Positions 12,701 through 26,013 are shown, counted from the first letter of the stretch. The stretch is 64,000 nucleotides of DNA from Larus michahellis (GCF_964199755.1 NC_133896.1:102020301-102084300), one strand, 5' to 3'. A program made the numbers and translations. Notes: a model not told the origin generated them from the letters alone.

Positions 12701-15700
12701 TAAATTTATTTAATACAAAACTGAAACACAAACAAGCCCTGGCCTGTTGTCCACACTAATTATTTTCAGGTTATCGCAGGCAAGTACAGTAGAAGTGGCC
12801 CCAAAACACCCAGTGAGGGTGGGTTAATCCCACCCAAACCCAAGGGACCTCATACAACCAACAAGTTGTGCCAGATTTGCTGTTAAACTGGTGCACTCAG
12901 TAGCGTTTCGACTCAGTTCATCTCCTCCTGGCTGTGCTGGTCTGGAGGAGCTGTGCGATGGTGGACCAGCTGCTGTGGCGACCCCCTATGCTTTGCAGGG
13001 AGGGGGCCAGTGGTGCACGTGCATTAATTTTCTTCTGGCATTTAAGAACCTGGCAGCTCTGGGCCAGGCATGCCCCAAATGCAAGCAAGGCCCCCAGGGG
13101 GACATCTGGAATCCTCCTGTGGACAGCTTCCAGCCACGCGTGCGCTAGGGACCTGCAGCGCCTGTGTGTGGGGACGGATGGACAGAGAGACTACACCTGG
13201 TTGTATGTAAAAGCCCTGGAATGGAATTTCAATACAGAGTCAGCGACTCAGCTGGTTTGCTCTAGTCCATTGCAGCAAATTACTTGCTAATGAGTCATTT
13301 GAAAAATTACTTACCCACGTCTGATCTCCTCGTGCTGCTTCGCCTGGCTGGCTCGTGGGCAGGGAGAGGGGAGAGCTCGCCTCAGCTCAGCGGCCAGGAC
13401 AGTGTCACCCACCTGTGGGTACGAAGGCGAGCAAGCGCAGATGGAAGTCCAGCCTTCACATAGCCCAGCAGGGTGGGCACCTCCCGGGTTTTCAGTGCAG
13501 GCTGTGCTGCAGAAAAGGGAAGCCAAACCCCTCTCTGTGCAGAGCTGGCTCTGAGCTGCTCCAAAACCAAGGGCAAACACTGGCCCATCACAAAAAAAAA
13601 TATCAATATTTTCTCTGGCCTCACCATAGGAGCCTCATGCCTCCACGTGCCGGGGTCTGGTGGCTGGTGTGCAAGCAGGGGGCAAGGCACTGGTGGCCGG
13701 GCTGTGTGCCTCGGGTAACATGGGCTGAGTGAGAGCAGCGGTGGTGGCATCTCCAGTAGGACCACATCACTGCGGGGTCTTCAGCTGCAAGTTTGGGCTC
13801 TCATTTCCTTCTGCACCCGTGCAGTGTTAGCACGTGTGGGGTCTCAAGCATTGCTAAGGCAGTAAATGCAGAAGTCTCTGAAGAGGCTGCTTTTCCTGCA
13901 GCCAGTCTAATGCTGTGCAGAGATAAAGTTATTTCTGATTAACTTTTGTTTTCTTATCCTGCTTCCGTGGAAAGTTTTTATCAGATCAAATATTTTTATC
14001 GGATCAAATATTTGCAATTCTGGTACTGTGTGAGAATGGCAGGGCTGGTGATGGGGACACAATGTGTAACACCACCACTAACCAGCACCGGTGGATTAGT
14101 TTGGTTTTATTAAACAATATCCCAAGGCTGTAAAGGCTTACAACTGGGCTAGCCACCATGGCGTGCCACATGCCAAGGCTCAGGGACTGCTGGTCTCAGA
14201 CATATGATGGATATGGTCACAGCTATGGGTGACATTGCTGACAGAAATCCCGTGTGCCACAGCTTCCTCATCAGCCTTGTCCAAAACTGCTGCTGGGAGC
14301 CCAGGCATTGGCCTAGCGCTGTGGCAAGTATGGGGCCAGGAGCCCAGCTGGGCTGAAGCCACCCACCCTGCACAGCAAGGTGTGGAGGGACACCGAGAAG
14401 GTGGCCAGCCCAGGTGGCGTCAGTCTTGCTTGCAGCGTGGTATGGGAGAGGATGCTGCCAAGTCTGGTGCTGCCAACCGTGAGGAGAAGCCACCCTGATG
14501 CGTGCACTGTGGAGGCTGTTTCACGTGGGGTTTGATGGACAGGCAGTAAGGAGAAAGGGAAGTGAAAGCCACCGACAGCAGGAATAGAGGGGATGAGGGG
14601 AGGGACTTGCCATACTGAGGAAACGCTGGTTGTGAAGCTTGACTGATGTCCGAGTGCTGCAGGAAGCAGATACGGGCCAACGTTTTGGGGAACACCCACC
14701 TCCATCACCTCCTGAGCCATCTGCAGGGAACTGAAGAGAAGTTGTTTGCAACTGCCCAGGAAGCAAAAAATGTTTATTTTTAAACTTTAATCCACAGCTC
14801 TAATCCAGCTTGAAAATCTGTCCACAGCCCATTTTAACATTTGGTGGTGCTGAAGCTGCGTGAGGCACACAGCTTAATGCCAGCAGGTGCTCGTGGAGCG
14901 AGACACTGAGAGGCCACCTCGCTTTTTTCTACACGTAATTGAGCCTTAAACAGGAGAATAAAGAAATTGTCTAACTATAAAAGACAGATCATTCACTAAA
15001 ATATTTGTCTAAAACAGGTGGCTCTGGTGACTCAGATAAAATACTCCCCCTGCTACGAGCTAGCTGAAAAGCAACCGTGGTTTGCCATTTAGAAAAAAAT
15101 GACACACTGTGGTGATGAGCCTATCTAGGAAAAATGGAAGGAAAAAAAAAAAAAAGTACTCACAGGTCCCATTTAAAAGATAAAAAAGGTTTATCTGGAC
15201 CACTTCCCCGGTCTAGCACGAGCTTGGTGGTGCATGTGTGCAAGGATGGGGTGTGGGACACATCAGGAACTGATTTGTTACTCCTTGTTTTTCAGGATGA
15301 AGTTATAGCACCTAAAAACAGGGCACAGGGATTTCCATAAATACCTTCAGATTCTTGGTTTCAGTCACTTCTGTGGCATCATTGTTTTTTATTTCGTTTG
15401 GGGAAAATTGTAGTATATAGCTATTTTTGCCATAGCTTTTACGTCTTAGTTCCCTTTTCCTACCTTTGCAAATTCACTGAATTCTTTCCTTTTGTCGTTT
15501 TTGGCTACTGGCCAGCCACAAGCCTGTGCTTCTTCCTTTCTGCTGGCTACCTTTACAAACACCTGCTGCTCTGCCCTCTCCTTCTGAGACTTGATGCTTT
15601 CACTCTTCTCAGAAAAGCTTGTGTTATTCTGCAGCACTCGCATTCTGCTGGAAACCTTCAAAATATCTGTGTGCTTGTGGCTTACCAAACACGGCATAGC

Positions 15701-18700
15701 TGTTGTAATATTCGGTAGGCTTTGACTCGAATAAAATACAACTTACATCTGCAGATACACTTTTAATTTACCAGTTTTGACTATTTGCTTGTTCCTCATA
15801 GTGTAATTTTTATGGCTACAGCTGGGGTGGGGGGGCACAGATGCTTTTCCCTTGCCCAAGCCTTTGTAGTACAGCTGCCGAGCAAGCCGGCACCACATGA
15901 CTGCTGCGCATATCCTGCATGGACATCCCTCCTCTGGCTCACACTGGTGGGAGGTCACTCCCTGGTCAGGGAACACAAGACCACGCCTGCAACCAGTGCG
16001 GTGATCCCAGCTTGTACCTCCCCACCTGCAAGCCCCTGGCCCTGGCAGCGAGGAGCCTGGCAGATGCTCTGGACCCTGCTGGAGGAGTTCTTTCCAAGTC
16101 TCCATGATAGCCAAGGAAAGCTCTCTATATGGCTTAGGTAGAAGTTCTTCTGGGAGGGAAAATATAGTTTTGGCCCTTAAAATACCCAGCTGGGCTGTTA
16201 AGCTTCCTTTCTCATTTTCTGCTGAAGGTTTCCCTTTGGGACCGTGCATTAAGGGCTTCTCAGCCTTTAGCCAAGTGGACAGAAGGATTAGGCTTTTAAT
16301 AAAGTCTATTAATAAAGCCTGCAAGTGATTGGAGTGAAGCAGATGTACAGTGAAAAAGAAAAGATCTAATCAGCCATCTCTTTCCTTGTTTTCCAAGCTG
16401 ATGTACCATCGCTGGTTGTAAAGTAAGTCCACCCTTGCCTGTATTTGCGGAGTATGGTGCACTCACTGTCTGGTATAGTGTACGTACCATACACATATAG
16501 GGTTTTATGTACATATGTATGTGCATATATCTAATAACTTATCTTCTATACCACAGTACAATAGTAAAAGTCCCTCTTTATCCCAGTATATCTTCTTATA
16601 CTGGGGTAACTAGTGATTGACACACAGAAAATCAGGAATGTGTCCTGGGCTCCTTGTGCCTGCCTAACTACAGCTGCCATGGGGGCCGCACCAGCGCCAA
16701 CATGTTGCTAAAGAAAAACAAAACAGAAAAGCACCTTCGAAGCCTCACAGCTCGAGTCCCACATGGCTGGGGTGGGAGAGGGCAGCTGTGGGGTGCCCTC
16801 GGCTGCATCGCCCATGAGCAAGGGAGGAGCACGCCAGCTGATGAGCGGTACCAACACCACTGGTCAGTGCCAGTAACGCTGTTTCCTACCATGTTTCACT
16901 GCTCTGACTGTCACGAATGAGTGAAAAGCACAGCACAGGGAGAGGGCTGGAGACAGCGTTAGCAGGTACTTCAAGGTCACCTTTCTGCCTGTTGTACCCT
17001 AATAGTGGCACTGCATAAGAGATGGCACTGCATTTCCTGCACTTCCGCTCTCAGGTGAGTGAACAGGACTGATCTCGGTGTGTTACACTGCTGGGTCTGG
17101 GGAAAAGAATCTTTTAGTAATACTAATTATTTTTTAATTTGTCAGTAGCACACCAACAGGCAAAATGCCACCAGCATCCCCTGCCCCTAGGGAACAAAGA
17201 TTAAGGTTTTCCAAGACCATGGCTCCTTGTAGGCTGTGAAAGCCAGGCGTGGTGCCACAGCTGTTGTGGTGCTCAGTCTTACCTGGTTTGTGCTTGGCTG
17301 GGCCAAAGCAGTACCTCTAACCCCTCAATGTTGTTTTTCTCTTGTGTAAAACCCAAAAAATACACTTCAAGAAAGGCAGACATCTCCTTCTGCTAACCTT
17401 CCCATCCCAACCCCTTTCCCCAAGGCTACAATTGGCAACATCACAAGGTTTCAAAGCAGTTTAAGAACCAGCATATTTGTTGAAACAGCCTGTCCAAAAG
17501 CTGGTTTTTCTTGGCTTTAATAAGTTGAAAGGTTAAAATGCACCAGAATTTTTAAGCAGGTATTTTTGAACTGCTTATTTAAATCAGCTGAGTTTAAATT
17601 CCGGCTCTATTCTTCTGCTTCCCTAAAGAAAAGTTGGTATTTCAAAAGCTCAGGGCTTCAGTTCAAGTGATTCACCCTGCAGCAGATACCATCCGAATCA
17701 AAACAAAGCACGGATCCAACAACGACACTCACTAAGGGAGAATTAAACCACTAAAAACATTTTTTTAATTGGCCCTTATGAATAATCATGACATATTTCC
17801 TCAATTGCTCTCTTTTAGCTTTGTTTTAGCAGATATAATCCCCTGCGTGAGACAACCCCCGCCTGTTTGAAGAGCATTATCCTCAAAGACAAACAGCTTC
17901 TGGAGGGAAGATGGATCCCACTCTCTGAAACGCGTGGACCAGTCATTAAATTGTAATGCTGACCGCCCTCCTTCTCACGGGAGGATGGCTCTGTACCTTT
18001 TTGGCACAGGACATACACATGTTTTCTGAGGTATTTCCAGGGAAAAACAGTGTTTTGCTTCCCTTTTTTGTGCGTCCTGCAGGCTGTTCCCCCCCAAAAA
18101 AGAGCTGCTACAAACCAAAGCAATAGCTGGGTGCAAATACACCTTATGGAAACTATTTTCACTGCTCCCGCTGTCCTCATGATCTCTAATGATCCAGAAC
18201 CCTATTTGGCCTCATCCATGAGTCATCAGGTCCCCAGTCTTCTTCCAGCCAAATGCACACTTTGCCCATCCCAGGAATCACAAGGGATTTTTTTTCCTTT
18301 CCATGAACCTTAGTTTCAGACCCTCCACTGCGTACTTCCTCACACACTTCCCTGAGCTGTAGTCATGTCTGTCCCGTCTTTACAGATTTCGCCAGCAGGT
18401 CCAACCCCCAGAATACCAACATCCGTTTAACAATCTGATTACCATTTTTACAGACCTCTCTGATCTCCTACAGGCCGAGATAAAGCAATGGGGCTGTAGA
18501 GTTGAGCTGAAGCAAGAAGCAGGTGGGTGCTGAGGCCCCAGAGTTGCTTTGCGAAGCTCTGTGCTGTGCAGCCCTTGGTGGCGCCAGGCTGGAGCTGAGC
18601 GCTGTGAAGGCGCAAGGAGCGACTGTGAAAGCGCCTTGGGGTGCCCCGGGCTGAAGGGGCAGCTCCTGGCCAGGCCTAAACACACGTGGGCCAGTGGGGG

Positions 18701-18909
18701 GAGCAGGGGGTGGGGGTGCACAGTGGGGCGTGGGACGCTGTGCGGGCTGTAGGGAGCCTGTACCCGAGGGCGATGGTCGCTTGACAGTGGCCCGGGGGAG
18801 CACCGCGGGTTCGAGGCCCACCGACACCTTTTGCCCGCCAAGGGGTGGGGGGCCACGATAGGACCACAACCTCCCTCCACCTCCTGCCCGCGCTCTTTTC
18901 TTTCTTAGG
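9765..18909. other. Intergenic, no gene seen
   Basis: Contains the pyrimidine tract at 10.08-10.37 kb. The 193-codon minus frame at 15743-16324 resembles no family I know. A stretch near 12.39-12.52 kb looks enhancer-like; see the findings. No exon or RNA gene is supported. Confidence 0.6.
10076..10373 (+). repeat. Pure pyrimidine microsatellite (TTTTC)n, 298 bp
   Basis: Every base from 10076 to 10373 is C or T. It starts as (TCTCT/TCTTC), passes through (TTTTC TTTTC TCTTC) units, and becomes regular TTTTC pentamers, with one phase slip near 10233. Long open frames of Ser/Phe/Leu through it are artefacts of the repeat. Such tracts can form triplex DNA and are length-unstable. Confidence 0.97.
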
Positions 18910-19920
18910 ACACCGCTGCCCGCCTTGGCCACAAGGCCACATGGCTGCCTCACGCTCACCTGCTTCTCCAGGCCACCAGCACTCCCAGGTCTCTCTCTCT
19001 CTCTCTACACGGCTGCTTGCCAGCAGCTCAGCCCCTCACCTGGGCTGGGCCATGGCCTTAGTCCTCCCTACGGGCAGCACCCGACGCTGGCCCTGCTTCA
19101 ACTTCAGGAGCTCCCAACTCCCCAGCCTGTCCAGCTCTTGCCGAACGGCAGCACGGCCTTCTGGTGGCTCAGCCACTGCTCCCGGGTTTGTGTCAGCAGC
19201 AAACTCCCTGAGGGGACACGCTGGCCCCTCATCCAGCTCCCTGAGGACCATGGTGAGGAAGACTGGGCCCAGGACTCACCCCCGGGCAACACCGCTAGCT
19301 ACAGGCCTCCAACTAGACTCTGCGCCGCTGATCCCAACCCTCTCAGCTCGGCCATTCGGCCACTGCTCAACCCACCGCACTGTCCTCTCCTCTAACCCAC
19401 GCTTCCCAAGCCTGCCTGGGAGCATCTTAGGCGAGACAGTGCCAAAAGCCTTGCTGAAGCCCAGGTAGACAGCGACCACTGCTCTCCCCTCATCCACCCA
19501 GCCAGTCCTGCCACCACGGAAGGCCACCACATTGCTCCAGCGTGACTCCCCCTTGGGCAATCCCTGCTGACCACTCCCCAGAACCTTCTTTTCCTCTACC
19601 TGCTTACCGATGACAGCCAGAACGAGCTGCTCCATCACTTTCCAGGGAGGGAGCTGAGGCTGACTGGCCTGTACTTTCCTGGGTCCTCCTTCTTGCCCTT
19701 TTGGAAGACTGGAGCGACACTGGCTTGCCTCCAGTCCTCAGGTACCTCTCCTGTTCTCCGGGACCTTGCAAAGAGGATGGAGACTGGCTTTGCAAGAACT
19801 TCTGCCGGGTCCCTCAGCTCTCCTGGGTGCATCCTATCAGGGCCCAGGTGTCGTGGTGCAACTGCCTCCCCCCTCTTCAGGCCACTTGGTACTTTCTGTC
19901 ATCTCCCTCCCAACCTGGGC
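18910..19920 (-). mobile_element. CR1 LINE, reverse-transcriptase part, degraded
   Basis: Reverse-orientation CR1 with the RT region broken into several frames. Going along the minus strand: PEDWRQASVAPVFQKGKKED (near 19.7 kb), then GSGQQGLPKGES and VYLGFSKAFGTVS, then GAESSWRPVASGVARG (near 19.3 kb), then a remnant of the LDEG...FAADT region, where FADD has become FAAD. It has no CR1 3' end on the left. It is older and more decayed than the intron 3 copy. Confidence 0.9.
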
Positions 19921-20281
19921 TGCAGAACAACACTATGGACCAGAACATAACACAATAGTCTAACATGAAAGAAAAGATAGAGAGCTACAGACCAGGACAC
20001 AATAGTGTGCCTTGTCCCCATGGCTCCTATTGTTTGAAGATAATAACTATAATTGATCAATCCTGACACCGTATGTACCGTGGCCACAGAGAGGAGATAC
20101 TAGGACCCCAAGATCTAGCAAGCTCTGGGGTTGTGTAACTATCATCTGAGGTGTGCCGGAGTGGAAAAGTACCTGATGAAAGTCAATTCTCTCAGATCCT
20201 GTAAGTAGTAATTTGAGTAAAGACCCTTTGAGCTCTTCTGGATTGTCGCTGGCTGTGGCCAGTAACTCCCCTATTTCCAGC
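19921..20281. other. Unrecognised 360-bp segment between two CR1 parts
   Basis: This stretch lies where roughly 0.9 kb of CR1 ORF2 (the EN-RT linker) would be expected in an undisturbed element. It does not read as CR1. It could be a solo LTR or another insertion, or the filler of a deletion. I see no clear TG...CA ends or target-site duplication. Confidence 0.4.
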
Positions 20282-20580
20282 TGGCTGTAGAAGGCCTCAT
20301 TGACATCCTCTTCCTGATCTGGTGGTCTGTCATAAACACCCACAACAGTGTCACCCAGATTAGCCTGCCCCTTAATTCTTACCCATAAACTCTCAACATG
20401 TTCTTCATCCAGCCCTGGGCAGAGCTCCATACATTCCAGCTGCTCTCTCGGATAGAGAGCAACTCCACCACCTCGCTCCACTGGCTTCTCTTTCTGAAAA
20501 AGTACATGGTCATCCATGACAGCGTTCCAGTCATGCGAGCTAATCCACCGTGTCTCTGTAATTGCATTAGGTCCTGTCCC
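20282..20580 (-). mobile_element. CR1 LINE endonuclease-domain fragment
   Basis: The minus frame includes [55 protein letters not shown] and YDRPPDQEEDVNEAFYSQLE, all characteristic of the CR1 ORF2 apurinic-type endonuclease. It has the same orientation as the RT part at 18.9-19.9 kb and the right order (EN before RT), so the two are probably one element with an internal rearrangement. Confidence 0.9.
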
Positions 20581-20585
20581 TGCGA

Positions 20586-20797
20586 CCACACATGCTACAG
20601 ACTTGGGGAAGAGTGGCTGGAAAGCTGCGTGGTGGGAAAGGATCTGGGGGTCTTGGTCGACAGCTGGCTGAATATGAGCCAGCAGTGTGCCCAGGTAGCC
20701 AAGGCGGCCAAGAGTATCCTGGCTTGTATCAGCAATAGTGTGGCCAGCAGGTCAAGGGGAGTGATCGTCCCTCTTTGCTCAGCACTGGTGAGGTGGG
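20586..20797 (+). mobile_element. CR1 LINE RT fragment in opposite orientation
   Basis: The plus frame reads [20 protein letters not shown], then [19 protein letters not shown] and VPLCSALVR, the same region as residues 100-190 of the 37.6-38.5 kb copy. It meets the minus-strand endonuclease fragment within about 10 bases, head to head, and stops abruptly before the CR1 3' end. Confidence 0.9.
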
Positions 20798-23523
20798 GTC
20801 CTTTAATTATAGTTGATATATTTTACTATAATCCTTAAATTCTCAGTGTTTCTTGAATCAAAGCTTTCAAGTTCTACCTAGCCTGATGTCCAGTGCCTGC
20901 GAGGGTCTGTACACCACACAGTACCTTTACTTCCACTTTACGTTTAATATGATGAATTTTCTTTTCCACAGAGCTCAAATTCCAAGAGATGTCAGAGAAC
21001 CCTAAATCACCTTTTGCTTCAGTGAAACTCTATCTTGACTGGTTATGCTCAAACTTAAATTAAATTAATTGTAATGGATAGATCTTAAAAGATCCCTATT
21101 CTCCTTACTATTGTCTTTGAACTTTTCATTGTTTGTGCTTGGATGAACCTTCTAGTCGACAACAGAGTGAATTTCTGCTGGTTTCTTTTTGCATATACCT
21201 AATTTATTAAAGAATACTGCTTTCTTACACAGAAAAAAACCCCCCAAACACGCAAAATACAAACAAGTGCTCTTGCTCTGAAAGCAATTCTTGCTGCATT
21301 TATGGAAGAAAAAAAGGAAAGTTAAATGAATGTAACCAAATAAAACTAACATCAAGCTGCCCCTAAGGTCGAAGTTCTGAAAAAATGTTGTCATCCTTCA
21401 TTTTTCCACAAGTCTGGTAATCGTTCTAAGTTTAACCTGCACCTACCTATTGTGCAATCTTAAATAAAAGGGAAAAAAACCCAAACAAATTACTAACCAG
21501 CTAGAGCACTCCGTTTCAAAATCTTTCATTATCTGCAAGTGCATAAATTGTGAATGACAGGTAAAAGCCAGTACTTTAAACAGTTTCTGATTCAAGTTGA
21601 AGGCATCCTAAACCTTAATCTTTACCAGTTAGTTACTGTGCCCAAGGGACATCACCAAGGTGTGGAGGTAGCATGCTGACTTCACGTGGCAACTGTATGT
21701 CCCCAAATACCTCTACTTGGTCAGCTGGCTGGTCACATACAGAGCCTGGTGCTATATAGAGTCTTACAACTCCTGAAGGCTCCAGAACTACCACTGTTAG
21801 AGCGAAGCTGGAGAAACTGTATGCTTTTCTAGCAAATCTGCAGTCCCTAAGCTCTTTAAAATACTTCTCCCCCCAAAACTGTATTCATGACAGCCTTTCT
21901 TCCCTTCATTGCACCCACTCTCCAGCCCAGTAATTTCAAAAGCCTCCTTTCTGTAGTTATTAAAAACAAGCAAGCCAGCAAAAGAACAGAAGGAAACCAA
22001 AACTTGTTTCAACACTGCAGTTCTCCTCCCCCAAAGCAGATGATCCTTGTCTCCATGCTATTTACATTTGTGCGTTAAAATTTCTTGCCAATTCATCAAA
22101 CCACTGAAATACAGCCCTGCTCTGTCCTTTTCTCATACTTTATGACTACTCCTTCCCTTTCTACTGTAGCCCAAGCTGCATCAGAAAAGGTGGCCTGTGA
22201 AAGGCAATCCTCAGTGCTGGTGCAGGGACTGCAGTGCCTTGCGCAGGGTTTGGAGCCCACCTACCAGGTCACCCCGTACCCTCAGGAGCCTGCACAGTAG
22301 GCAACAGGACAACCGTGAGCACTTAAGCAAGAGGGACAGTCCAGCTCATGCACTTTTTTCGTCACGAAAGTTTCGAAGCCAGACATATTTAACTCCCAAG
22401 ATCGTACTAGCTGTATCTATGACAAAGGCAAAGAACACTAAGCACAAAATAATTATTTGCTGGAGAAAATAAATAAGTGACACACTTTTATTACATGAAA
22501 GGAACTAGAGGATGCCCACTTTTACTATTAGACAGGTAACTACGGTAGTAAATGTCCAACTAAAGCACTCTAATAAAGCACTGAAGCTCTTTCAAAAGGC
22601 TTCTAGACTGAAGAGTTCAGGTTTGGGTCGGCTTTCCAGGCTTACCTGATTGGAACAGTCTGAATTACAGGTATTAGATGTGATTGCATTGAGATATTCT
22701 CCAACTGCTTACATTTAATTAGCCTTGTTCTTCTCACCCCAAGGTTCAAGCAGGCAGTCTTCCCGAGCTTTAGGACAAGGGTCACTCGGAGTTTACAGTT
22801 TACCTTGCAGTTAGGTCCCCTACACAGCAAAATCCTAAAATTTTCAAATTTCATAGCTCAAATTGTTCTTCATTGCTCCTTGAGAGAGGAAAGCGTGTGT
22901 GTAGGGAAATCACGTGAAGAGATCTTGAAGTAACAGCCACAGTTCAAATCACCCTGAATGCGCCGGCAATTGCTAGTAACGGTAACTGCTCCCATCAGCT
23001 CAGCTCCGCTGAAGGGGATGTGCGAGGAGAAACACTTCCAGACAGGGCTTACAGCCTTCTCTCATTTCTCCACTCTCAAACGAATGTCAAACACAACTTG
23101 AGAAGATCTGGAACCTATGCAGTCGTACTTCAGCAGTAACACGGGAATGCCATTTCAGTGTTGTGAAGACTGACTAGAAGTATGCGTTGCTCTGTGTTTT
23201 TAAAGGTACACTAGCAGCTTGTTATTCCTCAGCTCCTGTTTCCTCCCACAGCATACAGGAGTGACAACATTCAATGGCTGAAGTTGGTCAGCCCAATTAA
23301 AGTTATCAGAGGGCAACCTACGTACTTTCTTCCCCAACTGGATGACCTTCTTGAGGAGGAACACCCAAGATTTCCCAACCAAAACCAGCTGCAGCAGCAT
23401 AAGTAACACTGAGAACATTCCAGTATACCCAATAAGTAAAGTCAGGGGAGAGAGGGTGTAAAGGCAGGGAGAGAAGCTATGACTATAAATTTATGGAAGA
23501 GACAAGAAAATATCTCACAAAAA
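20798..23523. other. Flank just beyond the CD47 3' end, no gene seen
   Basis: AT-rich unique sequence between the CR1 cluster and the CD47 poly(A) site. No open frame of note, no repeat recognised. Confidence 0.65.
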
Positions 23524-23537
23524 CAACTTAAAATGAC

Positions 23538-23543
23538 TTTATT
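23538..23543 (-). terminator. CD47: Poly(A) signal AATAAA, distal end of CD47
   Basis: On the minus strand this reads AATAAA, followed by GTCATTTTAAG and a T/G-rich stretch just downstream, the usual layout of a cleavage and polyadenylation site. Cleavage would fall near 23515-23528. The surrounding sequence resembles the human CD47 transcript end. Confidence 0.7.
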
Positions 23544-23635
23544 TTTTAAGTATATTAGCACAATATTTACAAAATTGTTTCATAAATAAAAACATTTTCT
23601 TGGGTAAAGACTATAGATCTATAGATATTTAAAAT

Positions 23636-23674
23636 GTCTATATATTTATATATACACACATACATACACACACA
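23636..23674 (+). repeat. AT/CA-rich repeat near the CD47 3' end
   Basis: TATATATTTATATATACAC followed by ACATACATACACACACA. In the CD47 transcript it is a TG/TA run about 100 bases before the poly(A) site. Human CD47 also has a TA/CA run in its 3' UTR, though further from the end. Confidence 0.7.
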
Positions 23675-26007
23675 AATGGAACCATACAGTTATGAACAAC
23701 TTTGGTTTTAAATTACTGGTGGGAAAGGGCTGGGAGTAACAAGGACTCTTTAAACTCTTGCTTTTAAAGTTATACCTCCAAGATATCCAGAGCAGAGCCC
23801 CTAGCGCAACAACAGGATGGTGGGTTTCTCCCATTTCTGAGGCAACTGACCCTGCAGCCTGTACATGGCCACTGAGCTCTTCATGTTTCGGCAAAGCCTA
23901 GTAACAGCTCGGCCTCATCCCACAGCAACACAAACGGGTTCAACTGCAGTTTGCTTTACAGAAGTTAACATAAAGCTATTATACATAATGGTTCTTATAA
24001 GGCAGTATACCTCAAGAGAATTCCAGTTGGGTTTGTTTTTTATTCCTCAACGGCTCAACTTTCAACTCACCAGAGGGAATCACTAGTTATAAATAGGGAG
24101 CTCTGCATGGTACTTCATCAGGTAAATTCTTACACTGAATTGTTAATGGAGAGTAATCTCCCATCTTTAGGTAGAGGTTGCTGTGATTATGGAAAAACCT
24201 GTATCAAAAGATACTCAATCTTCTGCTCAAATCTTCTTATGAATGCTCCCACTGACAAACCTGAAGGCATGGAACTAAGTGTAAACCATACGTGCTTCTT
24301 AAATGTTTTATCATGTGAATAACCCTCTTCGCTGTGGCCCGTTCCACTGACTTTAGTAAGGGCTGGACCATGGGTTCCTCTAAGCAGTTCGGTCCTGCAG
24401 CCCTAGCAAGTGGGCTGTTTATGAGAGTAAATATTGTAAAATCAGATACCTCAATTTTATTTTGTTGAATTCTTGATGCAAGGCGTCTGCATCGAGACTT
24501 GGAGCTCAACATGCAGAGACCTGAAACTCTGCAACGTGCACCCACAACATGGATATGAATCTTAGTTTGTAACATCCAACTCCGAGATGTGCCAAATTAC
24601 TCAGAATCTTTAAAAACATGGATTTTATTACATTACTGTTTGGCGACGGCTTTCCAAACAAATTGTTAGAAGGAGAAAACCATGTGTGCCTTTGAAATAT
24701 ATTACCTTAGTACTAATAGGAGGCAGTGTGAAGATTTCTACAAAGATACATAAAGTCCAAGAGAAGCCAACTATATTGGAACGATTTTCAAAACAGTTTG
24801 GTAAGATCTCATGGAATGTGCGAGTCCTAGAAAATTGATTTTTACCCGTACCACTTACATATATACACAAACTGAGCCTCCTCGCTTCTCATCAACTCCC
24901 CCGGCTTATCCTCTATTTTATGTATTTGTGTTGTAATGGCAGCACCACAAACTTGGGTCAGAAATGAAATAGCTCCTTTTTCCATTCAAGAAAACAGATT
25001 TTAAAACTCTGTCAAAAATACACTAAATAGGACAGCTCCTATTTTTTATGAAGCATCAATGAGTTTTACAAATTCACTGAGTTAAGAAAATCTGAAATTG
25101 CTTCCAGTACCACACACTGCACGACATGAACGCACAAAAGAACCACATTCAGCATGAAAATTACTAGCTGCTGTGCTCCATAATTCCAGTGCTGAATTAG
25201 GCTCAAAGAGCTGAGCAGTTTCTCACCAAAGAACACAGAAGAGGCACGGAGAGCTCTCTCACTGGACTAAAATATCGGTCACCAGAGCATATATGACTAT
25301 GGCCTATGGAGAGGTCTACTACTGTTTTGTGGAATTCTGAGAACTCGGTGAATAACTTAAGGAGAGCTGGGAGTAAACTTTGTACTTACGCAACTTTGTG
25401 TATAAGGATTTTATTTATCTTTTTTATAAAAGTTTTGCTGACTCTCAGAAAAGATGTATTTGTAAAATCTCTACTTCCTGCTTGTATCATAGACACATGA
25501 CCGTACCTTGCCCATGCACACAAATAAAGAAAACAATAGTCTAAATGGTATTGCAATCTTTGGGCTGTGCAGGCCCATTACCAAAGCAGTGACTAATGAT
25601 AGTTTTTGAAAATAATACCACTAAGTATTACTGCAGGGAGACCCTGTAGTGGGCAAACAGTGCTTTTTATATCCTCACCCTCAACCATACCATTTATACC
25701 ATAACAAGAAAATAAAGATTACATGTGGGCAAACACACATGTTCCTCGCTACAGCTGCTGTGACTATAAAATTACATCATTTATATCAAAAGCACTTTTG
25801 CCACACATGCAAAACAACTAGTTTCCTGAATTTCTTCTCTTTGAGTAGTGCATCTTCAAGGCCACGGTGTATCAACAACGGTGTACTATTCACGTATCAC
25901 ATAACTCTGCAGTTCTGGGGAAAGAAACAAAAAAAAAAGATTGTCTGGGATGAGCAGCAATGTTTTGTGCTCAAGTTACAGCTTAAAAAAAAAAAAAAAA
26001 AAGACTT

Positions 26008-26013
26008 TTTATT
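26008..26013 (-). terminator. CD47: Possible proximal poly(A) signal in the CD47 3' UTR
   Basis: On the minus strand AATAAAAAG is followed at once by an 18-base T run. This could be an alternative, shorter 3' UTR end, as known for mammalian CD47. In AT-rich DNA such hexamers also occur by chance. Confidence 0.25.

Noticed and set aside
16255-16282. Stretch resembling the 5' end of U2 snRNA (GGCTTCTCAGCCTTTAGCCA)
   Set aside because: Similarity stops after about 25 bases; the branch-site recognition and Sm regions that should follow are absent.
15743-16324. 193-codon minus-strand open frame
   Set aside because: No recognisable domain, no supporting splice or promoter context, and an overlapping frame of similar character on the other strand.
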